NCBI GenBank assembly: GCA_946902875.1 | Contig: OX336343.1 | Coordinates: forward strand, 17,159,596-17,223,595 | Direction of reading: 5' to 3' | DNA: 64,000 nt | DNA from: Nematopogon swammerdamellus | Taxonomy: Eukaryota > Arthropoda > Insecta > Lepidoptera > Adelidae | Shown: positions 43,601 to 55,900 of the stretch, one piece after another | How the letters are laid out: every line of letters begins with the position of its first letter | How positions within the stretch are numbered: position 1 is the first letter of the stretch | Notes under the pieces: generated by a model | Database searches by the model: none | The model's input: only the letters and a program-made list of their open reading frames with translations | What the model was told of the DNA's origin: nothing | Program-made: the position numbers and the translations under genes

Positions 43601-43821
43601 TTAAACCAGCGCACGTTGAGGTCGAGAGTGAAACATCTGTTGGATTACAAACAACCGGTCCGATGTCAGTCCCAACAGCTCCGACAATCACGCCAACCTC
43701 TCCGGACACTGTACCAACTGCTCCGGACACGGCACCAACCGCTCCGGACACGGCACCAACCCCTCCGATGAACATTACCACACGTTCGGGCCGTCAAGTT
43801 CGGTTTACCAAGCATTATTAG
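40612..43821 (+). CDS. E2 Pol (protease, RT, RNase H, integrase)
   Basis: Open for 1069 codons in the -1 frame relative to gag, overlapping it by 55 nt; the frame has no ATG near its start, so expression by frameshifting is expected. Residues counted from the first codon given: protease LIDTGSD (DTGSD 46-50), RT with YVDD at 345-348, RNase H FTDASS (D499), integrase zinc site H684, H688, C718, C721 and catalytic triad D750, D809, E845 with the canonical 35-residue spacing. The tail has Pro/Thr repeats (SDTVPTAPDT-like) and ends TRSGRQVRF. No defect seen. Confidence 0.93.
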   Translation: MYHTLQLEGWSGKQIRQLAASAADCPLPSRRLFITDQASKRRFLIDTGSDLCCFPRQFLRERYRSTDYDLSAANGSSIKTYGDLPMNLNLGLRRDFHWRFTIADVSTAIIGSDFLAYYHLLPDCRNKRLLDASTGLSSPASIATIDQTSIKAVTATDSPFNKILLDFPDITRPPGVPRLVKHNTLHYIKTTDGPPVACRPRRLGPQKLLAAQKEFAEMRRCGTARPSKSPWSSPLHLVLKRDNSWRPCGDFRSLNARTVPDCYPVKHIGDFSHNIAGSTVFSTIDLVKAYQQIPVHEDDICKTAIITPFGLFEFPFMTFGLRNAGQTFQRFIDEVVQGFDFCFAYVDDILVYSRDATQHAEHLRILFKRLKDYGVVVNPSKCTLGVDKVTFLGYDISAKGTRPPPQRISALQEYPLPKTVQGLRRFLGMINYYRRFLPNAAELQAPLNDAVALTKGKGAKPVKWTPELERCFEACKSSLSNATSLAHPVYDAPLGLFTDASSAQIGACLQQREDNTWRPLAFFSKKLSAHQVQWPAYYRELLAVYEAVQHFRHILETQHATIFTDHKPLIYAFVQRREKLPPAQLNQLSFISQFTTDIVHIKGIDNIVADTMSRIEAISIEDDFAALAQSQETDNELRNLHSSLKLERVTVPGTNITVTCDTSTGKPRPYLTTPFRRTAFNKLHNLSHPGAKATARLVADRFVWPSMQKDCHSWARTCIPCQRSKVTRHITSPLGHFSNPSARFRHVHVDIIGPLPVCNEKKYCLTAIDRYTRWLEAWPMSTITAIEVAETFTNGWISRFGVPTIITTDQGTQFESDLLRRLLTSFATKRIRTTSYHPCSNGMVERPHRQLKAALMCHADTWARALPLVLLGMRTALKEDLKTSSAELVYGEPLRLPGELLVPSSFPERFDDATDFVIQLRKKMANLRPVAASRHAQPGTFVFKDLAVATHAFLREDAIRRSLQPPYTGPHEIISKTDKTVTLSIKGKEITVSIDRIKPAHVEVESETSVGLQTTGPMSVPTAPTITPTSPDTVPTAPDTAPTAPDTAPTPPMNITTRSGRQVRFTKHY

Positions 43822-43846
43822 GCTTCCTTTCTCCGTGGGGGGGTGA

Positions 43847-43981
43847 TATGGCACCTTCTCCGGAGATACCAAAAAAACCAAGAGCTGTCAGTAGCGACAA
43901 GGAAGGGACAGAAAGAAAAATATAGAGCTTTACAATATTTTCATCAGATTGTTATGTAAATGATTAAATAAAGCTGCTACA
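43847..43981 (+). repeat. E2 3' LTR
   Basis: 135 bp, follows a G-rich polypurine tract (43837-43846) and is followed by the target duplication GATT. Confidence 0.93.
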
Positions 43982-44246
43982 GATTATTATATTTGTTTTC
44001 GGGTTTGGAAGAGTTGATTAGATTGGTGGTAGTTGGTGTGGTATAATTGTTTTTATTAATTGGTTTGAGGTGGGGTGTTGGTCGTTTTTGAAGATATTTA
44101 GTTTTTTGGAGAAGGGTTTGATTTTAATTGTTTTGTTTAGCTGATTTAATTGGAAGTTGAAATAAAATATTTTGAGAGATAAGTTTTAAGCCCGTATAGA
44201 AATATTGTTTTGCCCCATCATCTGATTACTAGCATTTTGTACGTAC

Positions 44247-44944
44247 AGCCTGACCAGGAATATATGAGAGGACGCCATATTGCGGAATTTCGTTGGAACT
44301 AATTTCTTACACTGGCCACAATTATGTTTGATGCTTGATAATCTGTTGTCAATGTCAAATTTGTTTCTGAACTGACATTTAGGTAAAACGTTATGTCATT
44401 GTAGTGAGATTGTCATGAATTGGCCGCCGTAATGTACAAATAAGTAATTATTTTTTGTTACAAACGAGATCTCAAGCATCTATTTACCGAATAGCAAACA
44501 AAAGAGGGACGTAAATATTATTCGTTCTGAACAAAAAACACTTTTTGACTTTACAGAAATACGAAACGTTCGAATAAAAATAGCTTAGGTTAGGTTTTTC
44601 TGAACTAGAATTTTTATTAAAAAGTTTAGTGTTTCAGCAAGGTCGATTAATAATTTTTTTAATAATTTGTACACTTTGCTTCAGGACATCTGCAGATACA
44701 TGGAAAAAATGTTGTGAACATGTAAATGTCAAGGTTAGTTCTTTTTACATTGACATCAAAATATATATAAAAGATGCATTAAATTAAAATAAATTTTGTA
44801 TATCTTATTGTGTACTTCAGTGCAAAAGTACATTTTGAATAAAAACATCTGCCAATTCAATATGTGCGTACTATACTGAATGTTGCTATATAAATCTAAA
44901 AAGTGGCTCCATCTTGACAGCTCTCATATATTCCTGGTCAGGCT
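44247..44944. mobile_element. TIR element AGCCTGACCAGG
   Basis: 24-bp inverted ends (AGCCTGACCAGGAATATATG...) enclose 650 bp of AT-rich non-coding DNA. Confidence 0.7.
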
Positions 44945-45054
44945 TTAATACTGGGTATGTAGGTATTAAAATAATGCATGGCTGGGGATACAGAGTACAG
45001 ACCACCTAACCGGCTGGGGAGATATATTTTCTCGCACAGTACGTGTAAACAGTT

Positions 45055-45220
45055 TGGTAAATTCTCGCGCGATTTTGCGACGAGTACTCTCGCGCAAAGC
45101 TCGCGTGAGCTCGCGCGAGCTAAATTCGCACTAAAAATAGCCTATAGTGTAAATACGTTGACGAGAAACTGACGCGAGCGCGAGGCTCGCGTAAGTTTCT
45201 ATACAGTATAAACGAGACCT
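45055..45220. repeat. CTCGCG-rich cluster 2
   Basis: GAGCTCGCGCGAGC and GAGAAACTGACGCGAGCGCG; probably the same repeat family as 39040-39200. Confidence 0.45.
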
Positions 45221-45480
45221 TACACTCTATCGTATACTTGCTCCTACGAAGTGTCATCCATCCATCCATCAGACGTCGTCGTAGAAAAACATTTCGTTTC
45301 GTGTTTAGTTCGTTCTAGAGTTGGGAAATACTGACCAAAGTCCGTACTGATCAGTATCAGTGTCAGTACACGAAAATACTGATTACTAATATCTGTTACA
45401 AAGTACTGAATCAGTGATTTTCTAAAAGTGAAGAAATAATACGTCATACACACTGACAAAGGTCTGCAATAACCAGTCCA

Positions 45481-45727
45481 GTGGGTTGTTGTTGTTGTTG
45501 TTTTGGTTTGGGGTTGGCTCTAGGCCTGCAAACTAATCCCGCTTGGTTGGGGACCTTCGTGCAAAACCCCGCAGTCTCCAGCTACCCCAGCCACCCTATG
45601 TCTTCCATGAAAGCCACATGTCGACCGGGGTGTCTGCAGGCCGCTTATCCCTTAGTCGCCTTTTACGACATGCACGGGGAGAGATGCAGTGGGACTATTC
45701 TTATTAAGTACCGACCCCACACAGTAC
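45481..45727 (-). repeat. Head module with body type 2, second copy
   Basis: Minus-strand copy of 30532-30760, over 90% alike by eye; the head module occupies 45643-45727. Confidence 0.75.
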
Positions 45728-45747
45728 CAATCCAGTATATCGTTATA

Positions 45748-45862
45748 TCGTTTATTGATCATTCATATGGCATACCGCATAGACTGCACTCGAACTTGCC
45801 ACAATTTGTTATATCCGGTTCGATTACACCCATGAAGAAGAATCGACAAGAAACTTCGCGGT
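45748..45862 (+). repeat. Family F repeat, copy 2
   Basis: Second copy of the 30800-30917 repeat. Confidence 0.6.
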
Positions 45863-45930
45863 AGTTCAGTATAGCCGGCACGACCGAAGGGAAGCACTGA
45901 CAAATCACCTAGTTCACCTAGGTGCCTATT
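45863..45930 (+). mobile_element. SINE A body fragment
   Basis: TTCAGTATAGCCGGCACG through GAAGCACTGAC, then diverges. Confidence 0.5.
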
Positions 45931-46280
45931 TACATGTTAAATTAAAGGTGAAGTGTCCATTTCCACGAAACTTTAAAAACATTTGTAATGTCAGAATACT
46001 TAGGTAGGCACTAAAAACACTAAATCGAAATACATATGTAGTTATTCCACAAAAAACGTACGAATAAATGACTCGCACGCTTGCACACAGGCACTCGCCC
46101 ACGAAACTTTAAGTTCGCAGTACATAATTGAAGTCAGTGCATTGCACTGCCTACTGAATGCATACGCTGCAATGATTGAAAGACTGACTGATTCGTCGCA
46201 CTGGACTGCAGACAAACCAGTATCGGAAACATGCAATAATTCGGTACATTCAGTCAGTACTAAGCCGCGCCTACAAAAAT

Positions 46281-46550
46281 CAACCTAGCTGCCCATACGT
46301 AGAGCTCGTTTTTGCATGTCAATATCTAGCAGCAGTCAGTGCGGTAACAGGGTTTGCATTCAGTGCGCATTTCGCACCGTGCAAAATTCAACCCAGTGAC
46401 GAAGTAGTAAAGCTCATTTTTGAATGACAAAATTGACTACGGGCAGCGCAGGGCTAGTATGGTTGCGTCAGTAAATGCAAAAACCAACCTTGTGCGAAAG
46501 ACATAGAGCTCATTGTTGCATATCTATATCAACTACCAACTGAGTACTGA
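46281..46550 (+). repeat. Three diverged tandem repeats upstream of the PKD-like gene
   Basis: Blocks starting at 46281, 46389 and 46484 share CAACC...TAGAGCTC(G/A)TTTTTGCAT-like sequence. Period 95-108 bp. Confidence 0.5.
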
Positions 46551-46906
46551 CTGTAACAGCTACTTCATTGAAGCTGTACGCATTCCGCGCACTGACATAG
46601 CCGCACTGATGCGATTTGTCTGTTCCAGTGCATATTTGCCAAGTCTAGTTCGTTCCTTCGCACGATTGCACGATTCGTGTTCGTTGTTGTTCGGAATTGG
46701 AATAATTTACTGTTTGGTTGGTTGCTTCGGAATAACCGATCGTAGCTCTGCAAGTCGTTCTTTGCAATATAATTCTGGGTATTGGTATTTCGTTGTTGCG
46801 GCGCTCCGCCCTCGCGCGTGTGGAAATTTTAGTAAATGACAGTTGTCTTTGCGTTCTCCGGATAGTGTACGGTGGGTGTCTCCAGTCGATGTAGCGAACG
46901 CTGACG

Positions 46907-46955
46907 ATGGATCGGCTGCGAGCGCTGCTACCGTTGCTGGCGACGCTGCACTACG
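46907..46955 (+). CDS. PKD-like gene exon 1 (signal peptide)
   Basis: ATG at 46907 in the context GACGATGG. Sixteen codons plus one base, MDRLRALLPLLATLHY, donor GTGAGC at 46956. Joins exon 2 as GACLSVSLVNNGPAVRG, a plausible signal peptidase site. Confidence 0.78.
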
Positions 46956-49900
46956 GTGAGCAAAGATTTCTTTTAGCCGTTCAGCGCCCGCTTGCTTGGT
47001 ATGCTTGATATATGCAGAGCTTACAAAATTTGCAGAAGATCCTTCTTTATTCATGCCCGTATTTAAAAGGTCCTTTTTTAGGTTTCCGTATCTCGTACGG
47101 AAGCCTATTACTAAGCCTACGCCGTCTGCCCGTCCGTCCGTCCGTCCGTCCGTCCGTCCGTCCGTCTGTCCGTCTGTCCGGGGGGGGTGTATCTCTTGAA
47201 TCGTAATAGGTAGCCGGTTGAAACTTTCACAGAATATGTGTTACTATGGTGGATATAACAACAAATAAGAAAAAAATAAGAAAATGTTAAAAATTAAGCG
47301 GGGCTTCCATACAACAAATGTCTAAAAAATCGATTAGTCACAATTCACATTGCAATGTTGAAAGACAAAAGATAGGCGGATTATAGTGGATAGATACGGA
47401 AACCTCCGTGCGCGAGTAAAACTCGCACTTAACAGATTTTTTCTACAACTTGTTCTTATGGAGTACTGTTTTCGGTTACGCGGTACACTAATCAGAGCTC
47501 CACTCCGGGGACATCGTTAGGACTCTGTCTGTCTGACTGGACGACGTGTCGGGTTGTCCACCAGGTCGTCGTAGTACCGCCAGTCCTGATGATGTCCCCG
47601 GAGCGAGGGACGAGACATCGACGATTGTGAGTCGCTCTGATTAGTGTACCGCGTAAACGTAAACATTACGATAATGTGTAAAAGCCTAAACTAACACATT
47701 GTTCCTTTTGGGCTTAAAGTCTTTAGTTATATATAGTTATATAGTCTTTAGTTATATATAGTTATATATAATAGTTTGGTTGTCTGTTTCGAGCCAAGTT
47801 TGGTAACTATGTTTGCATTATTCGCATTAGTACCTATACATACATGTACATGTTCTGTGTGAAGTCGGTACTTAAAAGAATAGCCCCACTGCATCTCCCT
47901 GTGCATGTCGTAAAATGCGACTAAGGGATAAGGATGAGATACCGTGCTAAAGGGCGACAGGCTGCCCACCTCTCACCTTGGCATGGTCCTTCCACTGAGT
48001 CGTGCAGCAGGTGGGTCTTTGTGCCTTTTTTGCTGCTTGATAGTTATCTTGTCCGAATACTTTGATAAAATGTGGTGGTCGATGTTGTGTTGCAATTTTC
48101 CAGAGTTCTTGTGGCACAACACTGGAGATATTCTCTACCGGGATTCGTTATGAAAGGAGAAAAAGAAATTTTTTCAGAAAAAAATTACAAATACTGCAAA
48201 TTTGCACGCTTGTATGTTGTTTTGTTACTCTGTCTATTATTGCATAATTCTATTAATTTTTTCTATATATTTTCTTTATGTTTTCTTTATGTATCATTGT
48301 TTTTTTTTATTATTGGTTTGGTGTTAAAGAATTTCTGCCCATCTCTATTGGTACGTGGCATTAAAGCTGAGATAGATAGAAACTTAAATGAATCACCATT
48401 GAAACGGCTACTGAAAAAGTGGTTTGAGTTCAAGAAACTAATTAAATGTACAATAGTGTGAGGCACTTTATACGACACTCTGTGTGTAGGTGTGTATATT
48501 AGCATTATATTTCAAAATGAAGCAACTTGTCTGCAAGAATTTCGTTTCCGTAATGTAGACATTAAATAACCAGTCGAACTGTCGCACGACTTGAACTTTC
48601 GTCGCCACATCGAGGGGAAGGCCAAGCTGGCTTCTAAAAAGCTGGGCGTACTCAATAAGGTGCGACGGTACTTCACGGCGGACCAAAAGCTGCTGCTGTA
48701 TAAATCGCAGATCAGGTCTTGCTTGGAGTACTGCTCGCACCTGTGGGATGGCTCTGCCAAATACCAGCTTGCGCCTCTGGACTCGATCCAGCGTCGAGCC
48801 GTGCGACTAGTGGGTGACCCCGAAGTGTCCCGTGATCTGGAACCACTGCAACACCGTAGGGATGTCGGCTCCCTAAGTGTGTTCTATCGCTTATTCCATG
48901 GGGAGTGCTCGGAGGAGCTGTTTAACGCGATCCCGCCGTCCCCTTTCCACCTCCGCACCACGCGCACTGGGCAGGGATTGCATCCATGTACGCTGGACTT
49001 ACCGCGCATGCGTACCAATCGATTCTGCAGAACTTTCCTGTACAGAACCGGTAAACTCTGGAACGCTCTCCCTGCTCATATATTTCCCCCCAAGTACAGT
49101 CTCGGGTCCTTCAAGAGGGGCGTGAATGGGCACCTGTCAGGCCGGCATGGCATTCGCAACCCCCGAATACGACCGAATGTCCATGGGCGCCGTTAGACAC
49201 CTTATGGGTGCCTCGGCGCCATATGTCGAGCTAACAATAAAAAAAAAAAAAAAAACCAGTAATGAAGTACCAAATTATATTACCTATAGAATTTTTTCTA
49301 AATAGTCTTTTAAAACAGTCATATAATTAGAATTCTTCATTGAGAGGCCAGCCAAACTCACCTATTCTTCGAAATGTATGAAAATGTATATTTCTCTGTA
49401 ATACTTTTTAAATATTGTTGAATATCTTCGTAAATAAGGAGTTTTGTGAAAATTGCATAAGAATAAACGTTATTTATTTTTATATCATGAATACCTACGA
49501 TTCGGCAGAAAATTTTCAAAATTCTCCAAAACATTTTGATGTTAGCGATTTCCCGGTTTCGAGGAACTGTGGTCATCGCCCGTGCGAGCCATAACCACGA
49601 GACAATGAAGAGTCTCCCGTCTTGCCCCGCGCGCACACCCCGCTTTCCACACTCACTCACACATAGCTGAGCGGCTAATCGCGAGCATTCATTTAAAGAG
49701 TGCCGCTTCTGGTTACACTCGTTTTATTCGGTGACAGGTGACAAAAGTGAGTCATGCACCTGGGTAAACCAATACTAGCATACCTGAAGGTAATGAGATC
49801 GTAAAGACCATTTTATTATCACAGATGTTAAAACAGGTTAATTTTTTTTTATGTGCATAAGGCATTCTTTTAAATCTTTCATTGTATGAAATCTTACGTA

Positions 49901-52900
49901 TGAGGCACTGGCGGCTGGTCCTAAAGTGCGCTCGTGCGCCGCACTACCATACCACGAGAAGTCTTCACTTCACTCAAAATAAATAATATCTTACAACATA
50001 CCTACATTAAAACCATAAAGATCGTCCTCCAAATAAATACGAATGTGAATTTGGGACATTGCTACTGTTTTCTTTTTTAAAGCTGCAGTAGTGTTGTGGT
50101 CTACGGTACAAAGGTACTAAAAATGAGTTAAAAAACCTGTTTGGAATTTTTTCTTGTTTTTTGCAACTCTGTCTTGAGAACATTCATACTAGGTACGTAA
50201 ATAATAAAACGCAGGCGTTTAAAAAAATCGGAAGTCGCGATCTTAAAATAACATGAGGGGAATTTGTTGGGGAGATTTGGTATTTAAGTAGGTAGGTACT
50301 TAGCGCACTACCGGTCACTGAAGTCACCAGCCGCCACTGTTATGAGGTAAACCACAATGTGCAACAGCGGTGCTGCGTGGTGCAGCGAGCTTAAGGGGGG
50401 GTGGTTACTAGGCAAACATCACATTGTATTACCCTAACCATAGCCATATTTCAAGTGATTTAACTATTATTTATATGGTTAACGTTAACATTCGAAAATG
50501 CCTTTGTTACAAATACAAAAAGTGGTAAATATAATTTAGGTACTTTATTATTCACATTATACCTTGAATCTTTACCGAACTATAAGCATATAAATTATAG
50601 TTAAATCACTTGAAATATGTGGTTAGGATAATACGATGTGATGTTTGCCTAGTAAACTCCCCTTTATATGATTTTCCCCTTTCAGGCCGGCATGGCATTC
50701 GCAACCCCCGCATACGACCGAATGTCCATGGGCGTCGTTAGACACCTTATGGGTGGCTCGGCGCCATATGTCGCGCTGTCAATAAAAAAAAAAAAAAATA
50801 TGATGTTTGCCTAGTAAACCCCAAGAAGTGGTTGCCATCGAAAACATGAAATTGCCCATAAAAACCAAGTGTTTAAATATGTTCACAGGTGCATGCCTGT
50901 CAGTATCGCTGGTGAACAACGGGCCGGCGGTGCGCGGTGCCAACATGACCCTGACCGCGACCGCCGGCGATTACAATGGGGAGGACCTCTACTACTCCTG
51001 GTACGACAACGCTGAGCCGCAGCACAGGTTCGCTGTGAGTACTTAAAACTATTTTTACCTAAGTATTTAATCCGAATCTAATCTAACCCAACATTGAAGC
51101 GTCTCATGTTATTTTTGCATACATTTCTATTTAATATCAATGTTTTGGTCCTTTAAAAAAATAAACAGTTTGAATTTTGAATGAAAAATTAATTGTGTAT
51201 GGAAAATCTTTTTCTTTATAATTTTTTTTTTTCAAAACTACGCGTCTCTGGTAAAACATTCTTTCAATAAAATAAGTCTTTCAAGTCAGCATATACTTTA
51301 AGCTTACCAGCAATTTGCGACCGCGGCTCCCCAGTATAAAGCCACACCCCTGGCATAAACAAGTTAGGGATCATTCAACAATTACGTGATCACCGGAAGG
51401 GGGGGGGGGGGGGGGGGGTCGGGTGCTTGTATATACATCTGATTATTTTGGGGGGGGGGGGGGGGGCGGGGGGAATACATGATTACGTGATGAAGGTGTG
51501 GATCTAAGCTTACGATGGCTTCACCGAACATATCCGGGCCCATCGGCAGTAGAGGAGGGTATTAATCGAGGCCGGGACTAGCGAGTGGCCACTCTAAATT
51601 TCCCGCGCATGCTTCACGTTTCGGCTCGCTTCAAGCCCTCGTCAGCTAGTCTGCGTTGACTAGGACGCGGGGAAACCACCAGTCCCGCTCTCGACCTCCC
51701 TCTCTCTACCTATCCATATTCTGTAGGATGCTTCCAGTGACGTTTTCGAAGCTCTCTCCATATATGAGCTTAGCGTCGATCTTGGGAGCCCTAGATTCTT
51801 GAAGAGACTGTAGAGCGACTTCGCTGGTAGTCCTCTTGCTCCGACTTCCACAGCGAAGAGATCAGTCTTGAATCCGTTTCTCACAATCCGGTCTACTAAG
51901 TTGCAGTACTTGTTAAGTTTGAAGTTTGAAGCCTTGTTCCATGTCCTCCTGAGCAAAACCTTTCAGTATTTCTTTATCAGACTTTGCTGTTTCTATGCCC
52001 AATCCAGATCTATTGGTGCGTGTACCAACTTGGAATGATTTGTAGAAGTCGAGTCTCGATTCCAGTTCATCTGATAGTGATGTGTTGGGTAAGGCTTGAA
52101 TAGCGCTATCATTGGAGTCTTTGAGTATACATCGTTTGGCTATTCTCGCCTTCTGATAAAATATCGACGGTTTCTTAATGTTCAGTCCAAAGTTATTGTG
52201 AGAGCTGTATAGCGTTGACGAGTCAGCCGGGTGAGCCAGTCCAAACCATGATTTCAGGAATCTGGTCACATACCAGTCTAATTTAGTCAGGTTTTGCTTT
52301 GTGAAGTCGTAGACGAGAAATGGCCATGAAAGTTTTGATGTCAGGTAGTTATCGTAAATCCATGCCTTTTGTGTACCCAGGAGGGGAAGATTGTCAGTTT
52401 GGCGGAGGCTCTCTTCGAAAAGTTGGACAATATAATCAGTAGGATGCTCCTTTCCTCTGCTGGTGATCCTTTTGCCCAAGAATTTAAAAGGAGCTTCATC
52501 AGCCACGGTTGCGATTGGTTTTCCGGCTACTGTCAAACCTGGATTGCTCGAGGTAAACTTTGAACCTTTCCTGGTTAAGCTCAAACAGTAGCACTTCGCT
52601 GGTTTTATCTTCATCCCTTTGGTCCATTCACAATAGTCATCCACCACCTTAAGAAGCGACTGATTTTGTTTTGGATTGCGGGTTAACAGCGTAATATCAT
52701 CCGCAAATGCCAGGATGGCCGCCATATATGTGTCTCCATATTTGAACCTGTATCCCCATTTCTTTTCTTTTACGACAAGCGTATAAGCGTATATTTTATA
52801 ACTTTAACGTATAGCGAAATTAACACGAGCACCTCGTTTCCGTTTCGCAGAAACACCTACCACGAATAATTTTAAGGAAACCAAACTAAATGTTTTAGCA

Positions 52901-55900
52901 AGCTCGAACCAGCTCTCCCACCCGTACATGGTAAAAATATTTTTTTTCTTATTTATTTACAATTAATATCAATATAAGCAAATGTTATCAACGTAGATTT
53001 AGATTTAGAATAACACTAGAATATGTAATAATAACTTGTTAAATTTTCTTGACTTATTGAGAAAGAGTTGATTTCATTTCGTCGTTTCAATAAAGACTAT
53101 TGAAACTATCTATTTCATTGATTTAACTTTATAGTTCTTACCTTTTGCATTTTGACAAATGACACACCCTCTTCCCAAATTTAGGTCATTTAAGACCCAT
53201 AGAAACATGACATACGTGTCAGTGCTAATAAACAGCAAAAATTTTAAGCACGGACGAAGATTACGTAATCAAGGCGAGGGGGGGGGGGTCCAACAAAAGA
53301 TTACGCTGTGATCACATAGGGGGAGAGGAGTTAATAAAACGGCCAAAAATGATCACGTAATTGTTGAACGATCCCTTAGGTACATCACCAGCACCAGCTA
53401 CACACGTGATGCAGCTTACTACTATCGGGACTGGAAACCATGCCGGTACTTAATTTTGGTCGCGACAGTTATAGTGAATGGACGGGAAACACGGATAGCC
53501 ATAGAATAATATGAAATATTTTTTTTTTTTTTTTTTTTATTGATACGCGAGACACTTGGCGCCGTCAGCATGGATTGTTGAGCCGACGACGCCCAAAAGC
53601 ATTCGTTTTAGAACGGGGGCTGCGAATGCCGTGCCGGCGTGACAGATGCCTTTTTACGCGTCTCTTGAATGATCCCAAGTCATACACTGAAGGAAACACA
53701 TCAGGAGGAAGTGCATTCCAGAGTTTCGCAGTGCGGAAGATAAAAGAAATACTGGAGCGCTTAGTCCGCACTTTAGGCAGCTCTACAGTATAGGGATGCA
53801 TTCCCTGTCTGTTACGCGTGGACCTATGGTGAAATGGTGAAGTCGGAATTGTTTCGAACAGCTCCTCAGAGCATTCACCGTTGAACAGTCGATAGAACAC
53901 ACTTAGTGAACCTATGTCTCTACGGAGCTGCAAAGGTTCAAGTTTGCAGGACACTTCAAAGTCGTTAATTTGGCGAACTGCACGTCTTTGGATCGAGTCT
54001 AACAAGCCAAGTCGATACTGAGCAGCCCCACCCCAAAATAACATTTTTGCCGAACAAAAGTTGAATCATACATAATGCATAACACACAACAAGTGAATAA
54101 ACACAGATACAGATTCAGATATTTATTTCGCCATAAAGAACACACAACAATAACAATATTTCATTGAGACACATGCATATTCAGTATGGTTCGTCATCAT
54201 TATTTTTCTTGTCATGTCCCGTTCAACACTGCAATCCAACTACTCACAGAAATGTCACCTTCGTCAGGTATTTTTTTATAGTAATTATATGTAGTTAGTA
54301 TATAGTATTATAGTGTTTTTATAGTATAGGAGTATTTTTTTTGAGTAAGTTTCCGAGATTACCTCCTACATCCAAACTTACAAACTTTACCTCTTTATAA
54401 TATTAGATGTATAGATATTGTAGATGTAGATGGAAATCTCCATTTATTTTTATTAATAAAGTGAAAAACCGTAAGTGCTGTTGCAGTCGGTTCAATGCTA
54501 TTCGCCCATTGATCCTATTCGCCCAGATTGTTATTACCGCATTGAATGAAAGTGTGTTGTATTAGTTGGGTGAATCAACTTTTTATTGTTTTTGGTATCT
54601 GTCTGAAAACAGGATATTATCTTGATAAATTGACCTTATTTTAATAGTTACAGCAACTCTCAGATAAGTAAATGATTAATAAGAAAAAAGCTGCACAAAG
54701 AATTTTGAGTAATACAAAAAAAATATTGGTTACCCTATGGACACCCCCTTTTTTCCATACAAAACTGGGGACAGAATTGTCCCCTGGGTTACCCCTAAAA
54801 ATTTGGTTAATGTTTTATTTTAAATAGTTCTCTACTTTTATTTCAATTGCCAATCAACCTAAGTATTTTATACTTATTGATTTTCAACTAAGTAATAAAT
54901 TGTAATAAACTTTTTTTTTACTTGACTTTGCAGCTGGTTTTTACGTTACAAGAAAAACTTGATTCCAGTTAGTGTATTACATCCAGTTCAGTGTAGCTGG
55001 CGATTTATGTTTTTGCTGCCTCAATTTCTATAAAAGCACAGTCTAGACTTTGCCATTATACTTACGCCTGCAGCATCTGATCATGCAATCATGAAGTGAA
55101 AGTGACAGTGAAAGCTACAATCCAATTTCAACTAATTCACTAATTTCACTTTCATTGTTATTATCTACCTAAATAATGTATTATGAATTGTATTCACGAC
55201 ACTGCCACTTAAGGGAAAGAGGCAGTTGTATCTTTTCTGTGAATTTTGATCGGGTATAATAATAGCTTGTATGCCGTATGAAGTTAGATTTTGTAACACA
55301 AATATTTTTGAGGACAAAATTAAAAATGTTTTCCTGTTTATATGAAAATAAGACATTTTTTTGTCTCTAACTAGCTGTTTGAGGGTTTATGCCGGAAGCT
55401 TCGCTTCCCGGTGGCACATAATATCCTATCGTCATGATTAGGTGTTCCAGAAAACGCCAGCGATAACCCCATGTGAATTTATTGAGTATTTTTCCTTATA
55501 TGCGAATATAGAATTAACGAAGACTTTTTTTTTTTATGGAAACTGACACGGTTGGCTACATCATTTACAACGTCCGTGACGTCAGCCCATAACACCGGGT
55601 GAACTAGGTGCCTTGTCAGTGCTTCCCCCTTTGATCGTGCTGGCTACACTGAACTGGTTGGAAAACACAAACTATTTACATAGCCGTTTCGACCGACGTT
55701 TCATTCAGTGCGGTGGTACCAACCCGGGCGGGTTAAACCCTACCACCAAGTAAGATTAGGAGGGAAGGGACCTGCATTTTTACGAGGAATCCGAACCTCG
55801 GCCAGCCTCCAACGGTCAGCGATCACCCATCCAAGTACTGACCGCACCCAGCGTTGCTTAACATTCAATAGCGACAGTTGACTGCCTGCACCACTGAGCT

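Larger units (their letters stand above)
39507..43981 (+). mobile_element. Complete Gypsy retrotransposon E2 (CsRn1 type)
   Basis: 4475 bp with two 135-bp LTRs (39507-39641 and 43847-43981) that are identical base for base, starting TATGGCACC and ending GCTGCTACA. A 4-bp target duplication GATT flanks it (39503-39506, 43982-43985). The primer site TGGTGACCC begins two bases after the 5' LTR and fits the 3' end of tRNA-Trp, as in the CsRn1/Kabuki group. gag and pol are open, pol in -1; no env frame lies between pol and the LTR. Identical LTRs and intact frames point to very recent insertion. Confidence 0.93.

Noticed and set aside
43822..43846. An env gene in Gypsy E2 or E1
   Set aside because: Only about 25 and 50 bases separate pol from the 3' LTR, so these are not errantivirus-like.
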